A DNA stretch of 15,525 bases from DASUBV01 sp035532295 (GTDB taxonomy: Bacteria > Actinomycetota > Actinomycetes > Streptosporangiales > Streptosporangiaceae): contig DATKRH010000213.1 in assembly GCA_035532295.1 (NCBI GenBank), positions 1 through 15,525 on the forward strand, in the 5' to 3' direction. The position numbers and the translations under genes were made by a program. Positions within the stretch are counted from its first letter, which is position 1. Every line of letters begins with the position of its first letter. The notes below the pieces were generated by a model, which saw only the letters and a program-made list of their open reading frames with translations, was not told the DNA's origin and did not search any database. Below, in pieces: positions 1 through 7,134 of the stretch.

Positions 1-153
1 GGGGCGAGACGGGCTGGCGTCGGCGGGCGCGCGGCCGAGTTGGCCGCCGGGGACCGGGCTGCAGCCGGTCTCCGGGCAGGTGCTCGCGCAGCCACCTCAG
101 CGGCGAGCGACCAGCGTGCCGTCGGCGGCGCTCCCGAGGCGGGGCGGCCGTGA
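1..153 (+). CDS. Possible 3' end of an upstream gene (partial)
   Basis: Frame 1 is open from the first base to a TGA at 151-153. It encodes about 50 residues rich in Ala, Gly and Arg and ends in EAGRP. The TGA overlaps the GTG start of the glycosyltransferase as GTGA, a common coupling arrangement in actinomycetes, which is the main reason to think the frame is real. No domain is visible, and another frame across the same bases is also open and has higher GC at third codon positions. The call is therefore weak and no function can be given. Confidence 0.3.
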   Translation, partial: GARRAGVGGRAAELAAGDRAAAGLRAGARAATSAASDQRAVGGAPEAGRP

Positions 154-1520
154 CGGACCCGGTAGCAGCGCCGACGGCAGGCTCGGCCGTCGCGGAGCGG
201 CCTGGGACTCCAGCGGTGCTGGAATCGCTTCTGGCGGCCGGTCGCCCGCCGTCGCGCGCGGCCGGGAACGGCCCCCTGCGGGTCGCGGCGGTCATCGCCA
301 GGCTGGAGGGCGGCGCCGGCATGCTAGCCCTGCGCGGCGCCCTGGCCATGGACCCGGCCGCCTGCCGGGTGACGATCATCACCGGACAGGGCAGCCAGCT
401 CATCGCGGCCGCCCGGGTCGCCGGACTGGAGGTCGTGATCGAGCCCGCGCTGCGCGCTCCGATCCGGCCGGCCAGCGACCTGCGGGCGCTGCGGCGGCTG
501 ACAGCGATGCTCGCCGACCGGGACTTCGATGTCGTGCATACGCACTGCGCGAAGGCCGGCGCCGTGGGCCGCGTGGCCGCCCACCGCGCTGGGGCCGGCA
601 AGATCATCCATACTTTCCATGGCTTTCCCTTCCACGAGTTCCAGCGTCGCGCGCTGCGCCATGCTTACGTGGCCATCGAGCGGCGGCTCGGCCGGATCAC
701 TGACGTGGCATTGTGCGTCGGGGCCGGGGTGGCCGCCGAGGCCATTCGCCGGGAGCTGATCTCGCCGAGCCGGGTGCGGACGATGGGGGTGTCCGTCGAC
801 GGGCCCGGCCGCGGCCGGGCGAGCCGGAACGCGGGCACGCCCCTGGCCCGCCGCCGGGCTCGCGCCACGCTGGGCCTGCCCGCCGATGCCGTGGTGGTCG
901 GCGCGGTCGGCCGGCTCACCTACCAGAAGGCACCCGAGGACTTCGTGACCGCGCTGGGCGCGCTGGGCCGCCCGGACGTCATCGGCATGTGGGTCGGCGG
1001 CGGGGAACTGGCCGCGCGGGTCGGCCGTCAGGCCAGCGGGCTGCCCGCCGGCCAGTTCCGGCTGGCCGGGGAGCGGGCGGATGTCCTGGACATATTGCCG
1101 GCCTTTGACGTCTTTGCCCTGCCCAGCCGCTACGAGGGCCTGCCTACCGCCGTCGTGGAGGCCATGATTTGCGGAGTTCCGGTAGCGGCGACGGCCGTGA
1201 ACGCTGTCCCCGATCTGGTGATCCCCGGCGAAACGGGCTTGCTCGTGCCACCCCGCCGCCCCGACCTGATGGCGGCGGCGATCGGGCATCTGCTGGACTC
1301 GCCGGGCACGGCCGCCAGGATGGCCGCAGCGGCCCGGAGCCGTGTCGAGGGCCGTTATGGAGAAGCGGCGTTGCGGGATTCCCTGCTGGCGGCCTACGAC
1401 CTGGACGCGCCGGTCCAGGTCGGCGGCCCGGCTATCGGCGGCCCGGCTATTTCGCCGGCCCGGTACGGTGGGCCGAGCGGGTCGCGGCCGGCCGCCAGCC
1501 ATCGCTATGTCGGTAAATAA
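150..1520 (+). CDS. Glycosyltransferase family 4 (GT-B fold)
   Basis: This 456-residue protein probably moves a sugar from a nucleotide-sugar donor onto a lipid or glycan acceptor in the cytoplasm, as GT4 enzymes of exopolysaccharide and cell-surface glycan pathways do; donor and acceptor cannot be read from the sequence. The N-terminal Rossmann half has the VVHTHCAKAGAVGRVAA stretch and the HTFHGFPFHEF segment typical of this family. The C-terminal half has VGAVGRLTYQKAPEDF and the donor-binding EX7E motif (E329 and E337 in YEGLPTAVVEA), followed by GETGLLVPP. The GTG start at 150 has a GAGGCGGGG stretch just upstream; the first ~45 residues are low-complexity, so the true start could lie a little further in. 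The last ~35 residues are a Gly/Pro-rich tail with a duplicated GGPAI. The family call is firm and the substrate unknown. Confidence 0.88.
   Translation: MTDPVAAPTAGSAVAERPGTPAVLESLLAAGRPPSRAAGNGPLRVAAVIARLEGGAGMLALRGALAMDPAACRVTIITGQGSQLIAAARVAGLEVVIEPALRAPIRPASDLRALRRLTAMLADRDFDVVHTHCAKAGAVGRVAAHRAGAGKIIHTFHGFPFHEFQRRALRHAYVAIERRLGRITDVALCVGAGVAAEAIRRELISPSRVRTMGVSVDGPGRGRASRNAGTPLARRRARATLGLPADAVVVGAVGRLTYQKAPEDFVTALGALGRPDVIGMWVGGGELAARVGRQASGLPAGQFRLAGERADVLDILPAFDVFALPSRYEGLPTAVVEAMICGVPVAATAVNAVPDLVIPGETGLLVPPRRPDLMAAAIGHLLDSPGTAARMAAAARSRVEGRYGEAALRDSLLAAYDLDAPVQVGGPAIGGPAISPARYGGPSGSRPAASHRYVGK
1421..1450. repeat. 15-bp perfect tandem duplication in glycosyltransferase tail
   Basis: The unit CGGCGGCCCGGCTAT occurs twice without a gap (1421-1435 and 1436-1450). 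It keeps the reading frame and encodes GGPAI twice in the low-complexity C-terminal tail. Confidence 0.9.
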
Positions 1521-1899
1521 AGCAAAATCCGTCCACTCAAGAAAGGTAAATTGAGGGCAAAATTAGTCGGGATAAACCTGAGTTCGTGAAGCATTCAGGC
1601 AATCCCGTTGTTTGTATCGTCGTTCAGTCAGTTAAGCGGCGGGGTATTCGCCGCTGACGTGCTGAGGGTCAAGCTGGCCGGGGGGGCCGGGATCACGCTG
1701 AACTATTGCCATGAGCCAGCGGCGATGGCGGGGGAGTGACGATGGGGACTGTGCTGTCATGGTGCTGCGCGCAGGGTGCCCGGCCATGCGTGCGGGCCGC
1801 GGGCCGCCCTCGGCCCGGACTGACAACCGGATCGGCGTTCGCGATGGCGCCCGCCAAGGTGACTACGCTGGTCCGCCTCCCGCTGTCGGGGCGATCGCG
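1521..1899. other. Intergenic region with AT-rich island
   Basis: These 379 bases lie between the glycosyltransferase and the response regulator. Bases 1511-1630 contain 51 G/C of 120 (42.5%), far below the >70% of the rest of the window. I found no coding frame with recognisable homology. TATCGT at 1615-1620 fits the loose actinobacterial TANNNT -10 pattern, but no good -35 precedes it. A frame in phase with the regulator is open from 1711, but its 63 residues resemble no receiver domain. The region probably holds the regulator's promoter; AT-rich patches in such genomes are also typical targets of Lsr2-type silencers. Confidence 0.5.
1635..1655 (+). terminator. Stem-loop downstream of the glycosyltransferase
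   Basis: AGCGGCG (1635-1641) pairs perfectly with CGCCGCT (1649-1655) across a 7-base loop. No T-run follows. It may end the glycosyltransferase transcript or sit in the leader of the response regulator. Confidence 0.3.
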
Positions 1900-2766
1900 A
1901 TGAGGCTGATTCTCGGTGATGCCCAGGTGATCTTCCTGGATGCCCTGTCCACGGTGCTGACCCAGCGCGGATACGAGGTCGGCGCGGTGGCCCGCAGCTC
2001 CCAGGAACTGGTCACCCTCGTGCGCCATCAGCACCCCGATGCCTGCCTCATCGACTGCAATCTGGCCGTGGACGAGGGCATCGAGACGATCCGCGGCGTC
2101 ATCGAGGCCAGCCCAGCCACGACCGTGGTCGTGCTGAGCGCCGATTCCGACATCGAGTCCGCGGAGCGGGCGATGGACGCCGGCGCCTCGGGCTACCTGC
2201 ACCAGTCGCGCGGCGTGGAGGTGCTGGTCGCAGCCCTGGAGCGCGTGCTGAACGGAGAGCACGTCGTCGATGTGCCCGGCGGGCAGAGTCGGCGCGGACG
2301 TCAGGCGACGCATGCTGACAATCTCGCTGCCAGCCTGACAGGGCGTGAGCGCGAGTGCCTGAGCCTGCTGGTGGCCGGCCTGGACACGGCTGCGATGGTG
2401 GAGCACATGGGAGTCTTGCGCACCACCGTCCGGACCCACCTGCAGGCGGTGCTGACCAAGTTGTGCGTTCACTCCCGGCTTGAGGCCGCCTCCTTTGCCG
2501 TACGCCATCGCCTCGTCGACGCCTGGGCCGACCCCGCCGCGGCCGCCGACTCGTCGGCCCAGCCGATGGCGATGAGCGGCGCAGGCACGGATGCGCCACG
2601 CCAGCGTCCCACCGCCGCCGGCCGCAACTGGCGGCGAGCCGCCATGCATGCCGTTGGCCAGGAGCCCCGCGCCGTTGGCCAGGAGCTTCACGCGGATGGC
2701 CAGGAGCTTCACGCGACCCCCGGGCCGAGCTGGCGGCTGTCAGCCACGCTGGTCGCGTCCGGCTGA
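1900..2766 (+). CDS. NarL/LuxR-type response regulator, atypical receiver
   Basis: This is a 288-residue DNA-binding regulator. Residues ~1-118 form a receiver domain starting MRLILGDAQVIF. D52 (in ACLIDCNL) sits at the phospho-acceptor position and S80 at the switch Ser/Thr position. The paired acidic residues near the N-terminus are reduced to a single D7, and the conserved lysine of GYLLK is replaced (GYLHQ, Q102), so phosphorylation by a kinase is uncertain. Residues ~146-205 are a LuxR-type helix-turn-helix (LTGRERECLSLLVAGL, TTVRTHLQAVLTKL). The ATG at 1900 is chosen because the receiver fold begins there; an in-frame extension to 1711 has no family similarity. The last ~70 residues are a disordered tail with a 7-residue repeat. 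No sensor kinase gene is adjacent. Targets are unknown. Confidence 0.85.
   Translation: MRLILGDAQVIFLDALSTVLTQRGYEVGAVARSSQELVTLVRHQHPDACLIDCNLAVDEGIETIRGVIEASPATTVVVLSADSDIESAERAMDAGASGYLHQSRGVEVLVAALERVLNGEHVVDVPGGQSRRGRQATHADNLAASLTGRERECLSLLVAGLDTAAMVEHMGVLRTTVRTHLQAVLTKLCVHSRLEAASFAVRHRLVDAWADPAAAADSSAQPMAMSGAGTDAPRQRPTAAGRNWRRAAMHAVGQEPRAVGQELHADGQELHATPGPSWRLSATLVASG
2650..2712. repeat. Three 21-bp tandem repeats in regulator tail
   Basis: Units at 2650-2670, 2671-2691 and 2692-2712 share the core TGGCCAGGAGC and encode AVGQEPR, AVGQELH and ADGQELH. Units differ at a few bases, so the array is older than the perfect duplications elsewhere in the window. Confidence 0.9.
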
Positions 2767-2829
2767 CCGTACGCCCCGCCCCGCCCGCCCGGCCACAAAG
2801 CCCGCCGGCCCCAGGCCGCCCCGGAGGCG

Positions 2830-2855
2830 CTGGCGTCCCGCGGCGCCAGGGACGC
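2830..2855 (+). terminator. Mutually exclusive stem-loops upstream of acpS
   Basis: GCGTCCC (2833-2839) pairs with GGGACGC (2849-2855), loop 9. Alternatively CTGGCG (2830-2835) pairs with CGCCAG (2844-2849), loop 8. The two share bases and cannot form together. They sit between the regulator stop and the acpS ribosome binding site, so a terminator or leader structure is possible; there is no T-run. Confidence 0.3.
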
Positions 2856-2888
2856 GCTCGGGTGTCCCGGGCGTGGGAGGCTTGCCTC

Positions 2889-3239
2889 ATGATCGTGGGA
2901 ATCGGCGTGGACGTCGCGGATATCTCGCGGCTGGACGCTGCGCTGCGCCGGACCCCGGCTCTCGCCGAGCGGCTGTTCGCGGAGAGCGAACGCGGCGTGC
3001 CGGTTCAGTCGCTGGCCGGGTGCTTCGCCGCGAAGGAGGCGACGGCCAAGGCGCTGGGCGGACCGGGCGGGCTGCGCTGGACCGACGCCCTGGTTACTCA
3101 CGACAGCCGCGGCAGGCCGATCCTCGAGGTCCGCGGCACCGTGGCCGCGGCCGCGGCCACGCTCGGCGTGACTGCCTGGCACCTGTCAATAAGTCACGAC
3201 GCCGGCGTGAGCATAGCCATGGTCGTGGCGGAGAGATAG
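2889..3239 (+). CDS. acpS: Holo-[acyl-carrier-protein] synthase AcpS
   Basis: AcpS transfers 4'-phosphopantetheine from coenzyme A to a serine of acyl carrier protein, which fatty acid and often polyketide synthesis needs. The protein has 116 residues, slightly short for the family (about 120-130). It begins MIVGIGVDV, with the metal-binding D8. The second motif is CFAAKEATAKALGG, with metal-binding E50 and the conserved lysines. Near the C-terminus is the SISHD motif. The ATG at 2889 is preferred over an in-frame start at 2862 because GGGAGG lies 8 bases before it (2875-2880) and the family's N-terminus starts exactly there. It is followed 19 bases later by nnr on the same strand, a pairing seen across actinomycetes, so the two are probably one transcript. 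Confidence 0.95.
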   Translation: MIVGIGVDVADISRLDAALRRTPALAERLFAESERGVPVQSLAGCFAAKEATAKALGGPGGLRWTDALVTHDSRGRPILEVRGTVAAAAATLGVTAWHLSISHDAGVSIAMVVAER

Positions 3240-3258
3240 CCGGGATGGTGGCTCACCG

Positions 3259-4770
3259 ATGAGAGACGCGCACGCGGTTGCCGATGTCCGGGTGGCCGAG
3301 CAGGCCCTGATGGCGCGGCTGCCCGGCGGCACGCTGATGAGCCGGGCAGCCGCGGGCCTGGCGTCGGTGTGCGCGGGCCTGCTGGGCCAGGTGTACGGGT
3401 CGCGGGTGGCCATCCTGGTCGGCAGCGGTGACAACGGCGGCGACGCCCTGTACGCCGGAGCGCTGCTGGCCGGCCGCGGCGGCGCCGTGACCGCCATCGC
3501 CGCCGGCGAGCGGGTGCACGCCGGTGGCATGGCCGCCCTGCGCGGCGCAGGCGGGCGGCGACTGGGGGCCGGGGGCGGCCTGGCCGTGGCCGCGGCGGTC
3601 GGCCGGGCTGACCTGATCATCGACGGCCTGCTCGGCATCGGCGGCCGCGGCGGGCTGCGCGAGCCCGCGGCCGGGCTGGCTGACCTGGCCGAGCGCGCCC
3701 GCGACGACGGAGCGGTCGTGGTCGCGGTCGACCTGCCCAGCGGCGTCGACGCCGACACCGGCGTGGTCGCCGGCCCGGCGATCCGCGCCGATGTCACCGT
3801 CACCTTCGGCACCTGGAAGCCGGGCCTGCTGATTGACCCGGGTGCCAGCCACGCCGGAACCGTCGAGCTCATCGACATCGGCCTGGGCCCGAGCCTGGGG
3901 CCGCCAGCGGTGTCCGCGCTGCAGGCCGCCGACGTCGCGGCGATCCTGCCGCGGCCGTCCGCGGAGTCCGACAAGTACCGCCGCGGCGTGCTCGGCCTGC
4001 TGGCAGGCAGCGAGCAGTACACGGGGGCCGCGGTCCTGGCGACCGGCAGCGCGATCCACGGCGGGGCCGGAATGGTCCGCCTGGTCTCCGCGCCGTCCGC
4101 CCTCACGGCGGCCCGCCAGCACTGGCCCGAAGCGGTGGTGGCGGTGACCGACGCCAGCGCGCCGGAGCACTCGATCGAGGCGGCCGGGCGGGTGCAGGCG
4201 TGGGCCGCCGGCCCGGGCATGGGCACCGGAGAAGACGCCGCCGGCCTGCTGGCCGCGGTCCTCGCCACGGACCTGCCGGTGCTGGTCGACGCGGACGGGA
4301 TCACCATCCTGGCCGCCCACCGTGAGCTGCTGCCCCGGTCCGCGCCGACCGTGATCACGCCGCATGCGGGAGAACTGGCCCGGCTGACGGGGGCCGACCG
4401 CGCGAGCATCGAGGCCCGGCGGCTGGAGCATGCGGCGGCCGCCGCCGCCGAACTGGGCGTCACCGTGCTGCTCAAGGGGTCCACGACGGTCATCGCGGAG
4501 CCGGGCGGGGCCGTGCTGGTGAACTCCACGGGGTCCGCCTGGCTGGCCACGGCCGGGTCGGGTGACGTGCTCTCCGGGCTGGCCGGGGCGCTCCTGGCCC
4601 AGGGCATCCCGGCGGCGCGGGCGGCGGCGGCCGCCGCCTACCTGCACGGGATCGCCGCGCGGCTGGCCTCCCGGGGCGCGCCCATCGGCGCGTCGGACCT
4701 GATCACGGCGCTGCCGGCGGCCATGAGGACCGTCACCCAGGGCAGTGCCCTTAGGCCCAGTGCCCCTTAG
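3259..4770 (+). CDS. nnr: Bifunctional NAD(P)H-hydrate epimerase/dehydratase
   Basis: This 503-residue enzyme repairs NAD(P)H damaged by hydration: the N-terminal YjeF_N domain (~1-215) interconverts the R and S epimers, and the C-terminal ribokinase-like domain (~225-490) dehydrates the S form using ADP or ATP. The N-terminal domain shows VGSGDNGGDALYAG (~54-67), DLPSGVDADTG (from D158) and TFGTWKPGLL. The C-terminal domain shows KYRRGVLGLLAG (from 239), VDADGITIL, VITPHAGELARLTG, LLKGSTTVI and the active-site loop AGSGDVLSG with D436. No strong ribosome binding site precedes the ATG at 3259, but the N-terminus matches the family. The last residues (ALRPSAP) and the stop codon come from a 16-bp tandem repeat, so the original C-terminus may have been altered. 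The gene is probably co-transcribed with acpS. Confidence 0.95.
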   Translation: MRDAHAVADVRVAEQALMARLPGGTLMSRAAAGLASVCAGLLGQVYGSRVAILVGSGDNGGDALYAGALLAGRGGAVTAIAAGERVHAGGMAALRGAGGRRLGAGGGLAVAAAVGRADLIIDGLLGIGGRGGLREPAAGLADLAERARDDGAVVVAVDLPSGVDADTGVVAGPAIRADVTVTFGTWKPGLLIDPGASHAGTVELIDIGLGPSLGPPAVSALQAADVAAILPRPSAESDKYRRGVLGLLAGSEQYTGAAVLATGSAIHGGAGMVRLVSAPSALTAARQHWPEAVVAVTDASAPEHSIEAAGRVQAWAAGPGMGTGEDAAGLLAAVLATDLPVLVDADGITILAAHRELLPRSAPTVITPHAGELARLTGADRASIEARRLEHAAAAAAELGVTVLLKGSTTVIAEPGGAVLVNSTGSAWLATAGSGDVLSGLAGALLAQGIPAARAAAAAAYLHGIAARLASRGAPIGASDLITALPAAMRTVTQGSALRPSAP

Positions 4771-4789
4771 GCCCAGTGCCCCTTAGGCC
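4743..4789. repeat. 16-bp triplicate repeat at nnr / lsr2-remnant junction
   Basis: CAGTGCCCTTAGGCC (4743-4757, 15 bp) is followed by two perfect copies of CAGTGCCCCTTAGGCC (4758-4773 and 4774-4789). Read forward, the repeat supplies the end and the TAG stop of nnr (4768-4770). Read in reverse, it supplies the TAA (4783-4785) that ends the lsr2 remnant. Confidence 0.92.
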
Positions 4790-4983
4790 CAGCTCTTGGC
4801 CCACTCGCGAACCGCCGAGGGGCTGGGGGCGCCGGAATCGCGGCGCGCGCCGCGGCCCGCCCGGCGGGGCAGGGCGGCGACTTTCCGGCCGGCCGCCATA
4901 TACCTCTGCAGCGCGGTCTTGAACTCCTGAGCGTGCTCCGCGCTCAGGTCAATTTCGTAGTCCGTGCCGTTCAGTCCGGCGGG
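4783..4983 (-). pseudogene. lsr2: lsr2 remnant, truncated at both ends
   Basis: The minus strand encodes 66 residues including LNGTDYEIDLSAEHAQEF, then KTALQRYMAAGRKVA, an Arg/Pro/Gly linker and SAVREWAKSWA before TAA. This matches the middle of Lsr2, the nucleoid protein of actinomycetes that bridges AT-rich DNA and silences foreign genes: the end of the N-terminal oligomerisation sheet, its helices, the linker, and the first helix of the DNA-binding domain. Missing are the ~25-30 N-terminal residues (the usual VQVLLVDDL start) and the ~20 C-terminal residues with the RGR DNA-binding loop. An in-frame TAA at 4984-4986 lies just upstream, and the only ATG is deep inside, so no usable start exists. 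Neither other upstream frame holds the lost N-terminus, which argues for deletion rather than frameshift. It is probably non-functional. Confidence 0.82.
4926..4948. terminator. Perfect 8-bp stem-loop between convergent nnr and peptidase genes
   Basis: CCTGAGCG (4926-4933) and CGCTCAGG (4941-4948) pair across a 7-base loop. The hairpin lies inside the lsr2 remnant, downstream of both convergent genes, and could end transcription from either side. There is no T-run, so this is a weak call. Confidence 0.3.
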
Positions 4984-5041
4984 TTAGGCATAGCTTACCC
5001 GTATTGCCGCATTCGCGACGATTGCCCGCGCCGAGAGCGCG

Positions 5042-6889
5042 CTACTGCGCGGCGCGTCCGCCGAGATAGCGGGCCAGGAACCGATCCGCCTCGGCGTAAA
5101 ACCGCAGCCGGTTCTCCGGCTTGGCGAAGCCGTGCCCCTCATCGGGGAAGAGCAGGTAATCGTGCTCGATCCCGGCCTTCTGCAGGGCCTCGACAATCTG
5201 CTCTGACTCGGCCTGCTTGACTCGCGGATCGTTCGCGCCCTGGGCGATCAGCAGCGGAATCGAGATGCTGTCGGCCCGCGATAGCGGCGAGCGCGACCAC
5301 AGGAAGTCAGCGTCCTTCTCCGGGTCGCCGACCCGCCGGTGGAACTGGGCGATCAGCGGAGCCCAGTACGGCGGGACGGACTGGATCAGCGTGATCAGGT
5401 TAGAAGGGCCGACAATGTCGACCGCGCAGCAGTAGATGCCGGGGGTAAACGCCGCCCCGGCCAGCGCCGCGTAACCGCCGTAGCTGCCGCCGTAGATAGC
5501 GACCCTGGCCGGGTCGGTCCAGCCCTGGCCGATCGCGTGCGCCACGGCGTCGCTCAGGTCGTCCTGCATCCGGGCGCCCCATTCGCGGTCGCCGGCGTTG
5601 ACGAAATCCTTGCCGTAGCCGGTCGAGCCACGGAAGTTGACCTGGATACAGAGGTAACCGCGGTTGGCCAGCCACTGCGCCTCGGAGCTGAAACCCCAGA
5701 CATCGCGCGCCCACGGGCCGCCGTGGACGTTGAGCACCGTCGGCAGGCCTTCCCGCCTGGATCCGGGCGGGAAGGAGAGATAACCGTGCACGGTCAGCCC
5801 GTCCCGCGCGGTAAACGAGAACGGCTCCATCGCGGCCAGTCCGTACTGCGCGATGTCGGGCCGGTGCTCGAACAGGAACTGAGCGGTCCGGCTGGCGCGG
5901 TCGTAGGCGTAATAGGGGATCGGGCCAGCGTCGTTGGTGAAGCCGACCAGCCAGACGGCGTCGTCGTCATCGGAGCCCTCGAAGATCGGGTCGCCCGGGT
6001 GCAGCGCGCGGATGGCCGCCAGGTCGTCGGCGACCGACGGGTCTAGCACCAGGTACTCCGAGCGGCCCTTGAGCAGGGTGACGATCTGCGGCTCGCGCGT
6101 GTCGGGGTGGATCCGGACCCCGCTGACGTCCGCCTCCGGGTCCTGCGCCAGCACCTGCATCGCGCCGGTGGCCACGTCCAGGCGGGCCAGCCGGGCCGTC
6201 TGCGCTCCGGCCGAGCTCGTGATGAGCAGGGAACTGCCGTCCTCGCTGAAGGAGACGACGTCGGTGGTCAGCGCGTCTTCGGCGGGCACGCTGAGCAGCA
6301 CCCGCCAGTCGTCGTCGACGCTGTCGCGGACCAGGAGGTCGAACCCGCCGTCCGGCTGCGGCGCGAAGGCCCCGCGGACGACCATCTGCGCGTCGGCGAT
6401 CCAGCCGACGAAGCCGGGGTTGTCGACCTCCTTGGTCAGCAGGCCGGTCTCCAGGTCGAGCCGGTAGACGTCATGCAGTTGCGGGTTATCGCGGTTCAGG
6501 CCGATGAGAATCTCGCTCGGCTTATCGCGCTCCGTCGCGATCAGCTGGGTCTGCACGCCGTCGAACGGGGTCAGGTCACGTCGCTGCATGGTCGTCACGT
6601 CGACGTCGTGCAGCCGCCAGTTCTCGTCACCGCCGGCGTCCTGCAGGTAGAGCAGATGGCGGCCGTCATGCGCCCAGGTGAACTGGCGGATTCCCCGGTC
6701 ATGGTCGTCGGTGACCACCCGGGCCGCCGCGAGGTCTGGCCCGGACTCGACGCTGACCGGCGCCAGCCACACGTTCAGCACGCCCTTATCCGGGGCGATC
6801 CACGCCAGCTGGGTGCCATCGGGGGAAATGCTCGGGCTGACCCGCTCGGGGTTGCCGAACAGGACGGGCAGCGGAATAAGGTCGGGCAT
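5042..6889 (-). CDS. S9 family prolyl oligopeptidase-like serine peptidase
   Basis: This 615-residue protein has an N-terminal beta-propeller-like half (repeated SPDG, WAHDGRHLLYL and SEDGSSLL segments, ~1-360) and a C-terminal alpha/beta-hydrolase half. The catalytic triad is visible: S469 in YGGSYGGY, D554 in GANDPRVK and H586 in DEGHGF. Such enzymes cleave short peptides after proline or acyl-amino acids, usually in the cytoplasm; no signal peptide is seen. The start at 6889 (MPDLIPLPVLFG) is chosen because a GGGGAAG purine stretch lies about 10 bases upstream and the family N-terminus begins there; an in-frame start at 6937 is possible but less likely. The gene runs against its housekeeping neighbours, converging on nnr and diverging from alr across 245 bases that must hold both promoters. 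Substrate is unknown. Confidence 0.92.
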   Translation of the reverse strand: MPDLIPLPVLFGNPERVSPSISPDGTQLAWIAPDKGVLNVWLAPVSVESGPDLAAARVVTDDHDRGIRQFTWAHDGRHLLYLQDAGGDENWRLHDVDVTTMQRRDLTPFDGVQTQLIATERDKPSEILIGLNRDNPQLHDVYRLDLETGLLTKEVDNPGFVGWIADAQMVVRGAFAPQPDGGFDLLVRDSVDDDWRVLLSVPAEDALTTDVVSFSEDGSSLLITSSAGAQTARLARLDVATGAMQVLAQDPEADVSGVRIHPDTREPQIVTLLKGRSEYLVLDPSVADDLAAIRALHPGDPIFEGSDDDDAVWLVGFTNDAGPIPYYAYDRASRTAQFLFEHRPDIAQYGLAAMEPFSFTARDGLTVHGYLSFPPGSRREGLPTVLNVHGGPWARDVWGFSSEAQWLANRGYLCIQVNFRGSTGYGKDFVNAGDREWGARMQDDLSDAVAHAIGQGWTDPARVAIYGGSYGGYAALAGAAFTPGIYCCAVDIVGPSNLITLIQSVPPYWAPLIAQFHRRVGDPEKDADFLWSRSPLSRADSISIPLLIAQGANDPRVKQAESEQIVEALQKAGIEHDYLLFPDEGHGFAKPENRLRFYAEADRFLARYLGGRAAQ

Positions 6890-7134
6890 CTGGTGACTCA
6901 CTTCCCCGCACCAGCTGATCCGGTGCGCTCCTGGCATTTACCGGGGCCCGGTCCGGCGCGGCCGCAAGCCCCACCGCGCCCACCCTAGCCGCCGGAAGTC
7001 GCCGGGCACTCCGCGTTCCCGGGGCCTGCCGATGACCTCGGACGCAGCTGCCGTGCGGCGCGGGGCGGCGCCTGGCGAGCCGGGGGCCGTGAGCCCGCCA
7101 GCCGGCAGTGCTGACTGCTGGCAGACTGAACTCC

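Noticed and set aside
80..703. 207-codon plus-strand frame overlapping the glycosyltransferase
   Set aside because: It overlaps the glycosyltransferase in another phase and has Arg/Gly/Pro low-complexity sequence with no motif.
1711..1899. 63-residue N-terminal extension of the response regulator
   Set aside because: Receiver domains start at the first beta strand, which is at 1900; the extension has no recognisable fold.
3186..4647. Two long minus-strand frames (473 and 464 codons) opposite nnr
   Set aside because: They lie wholly antisense to an enzyme with intact motifs; they are low-complexity Ala/Arg/Pro/Ser sequence with no domain, as expected from very high GC.
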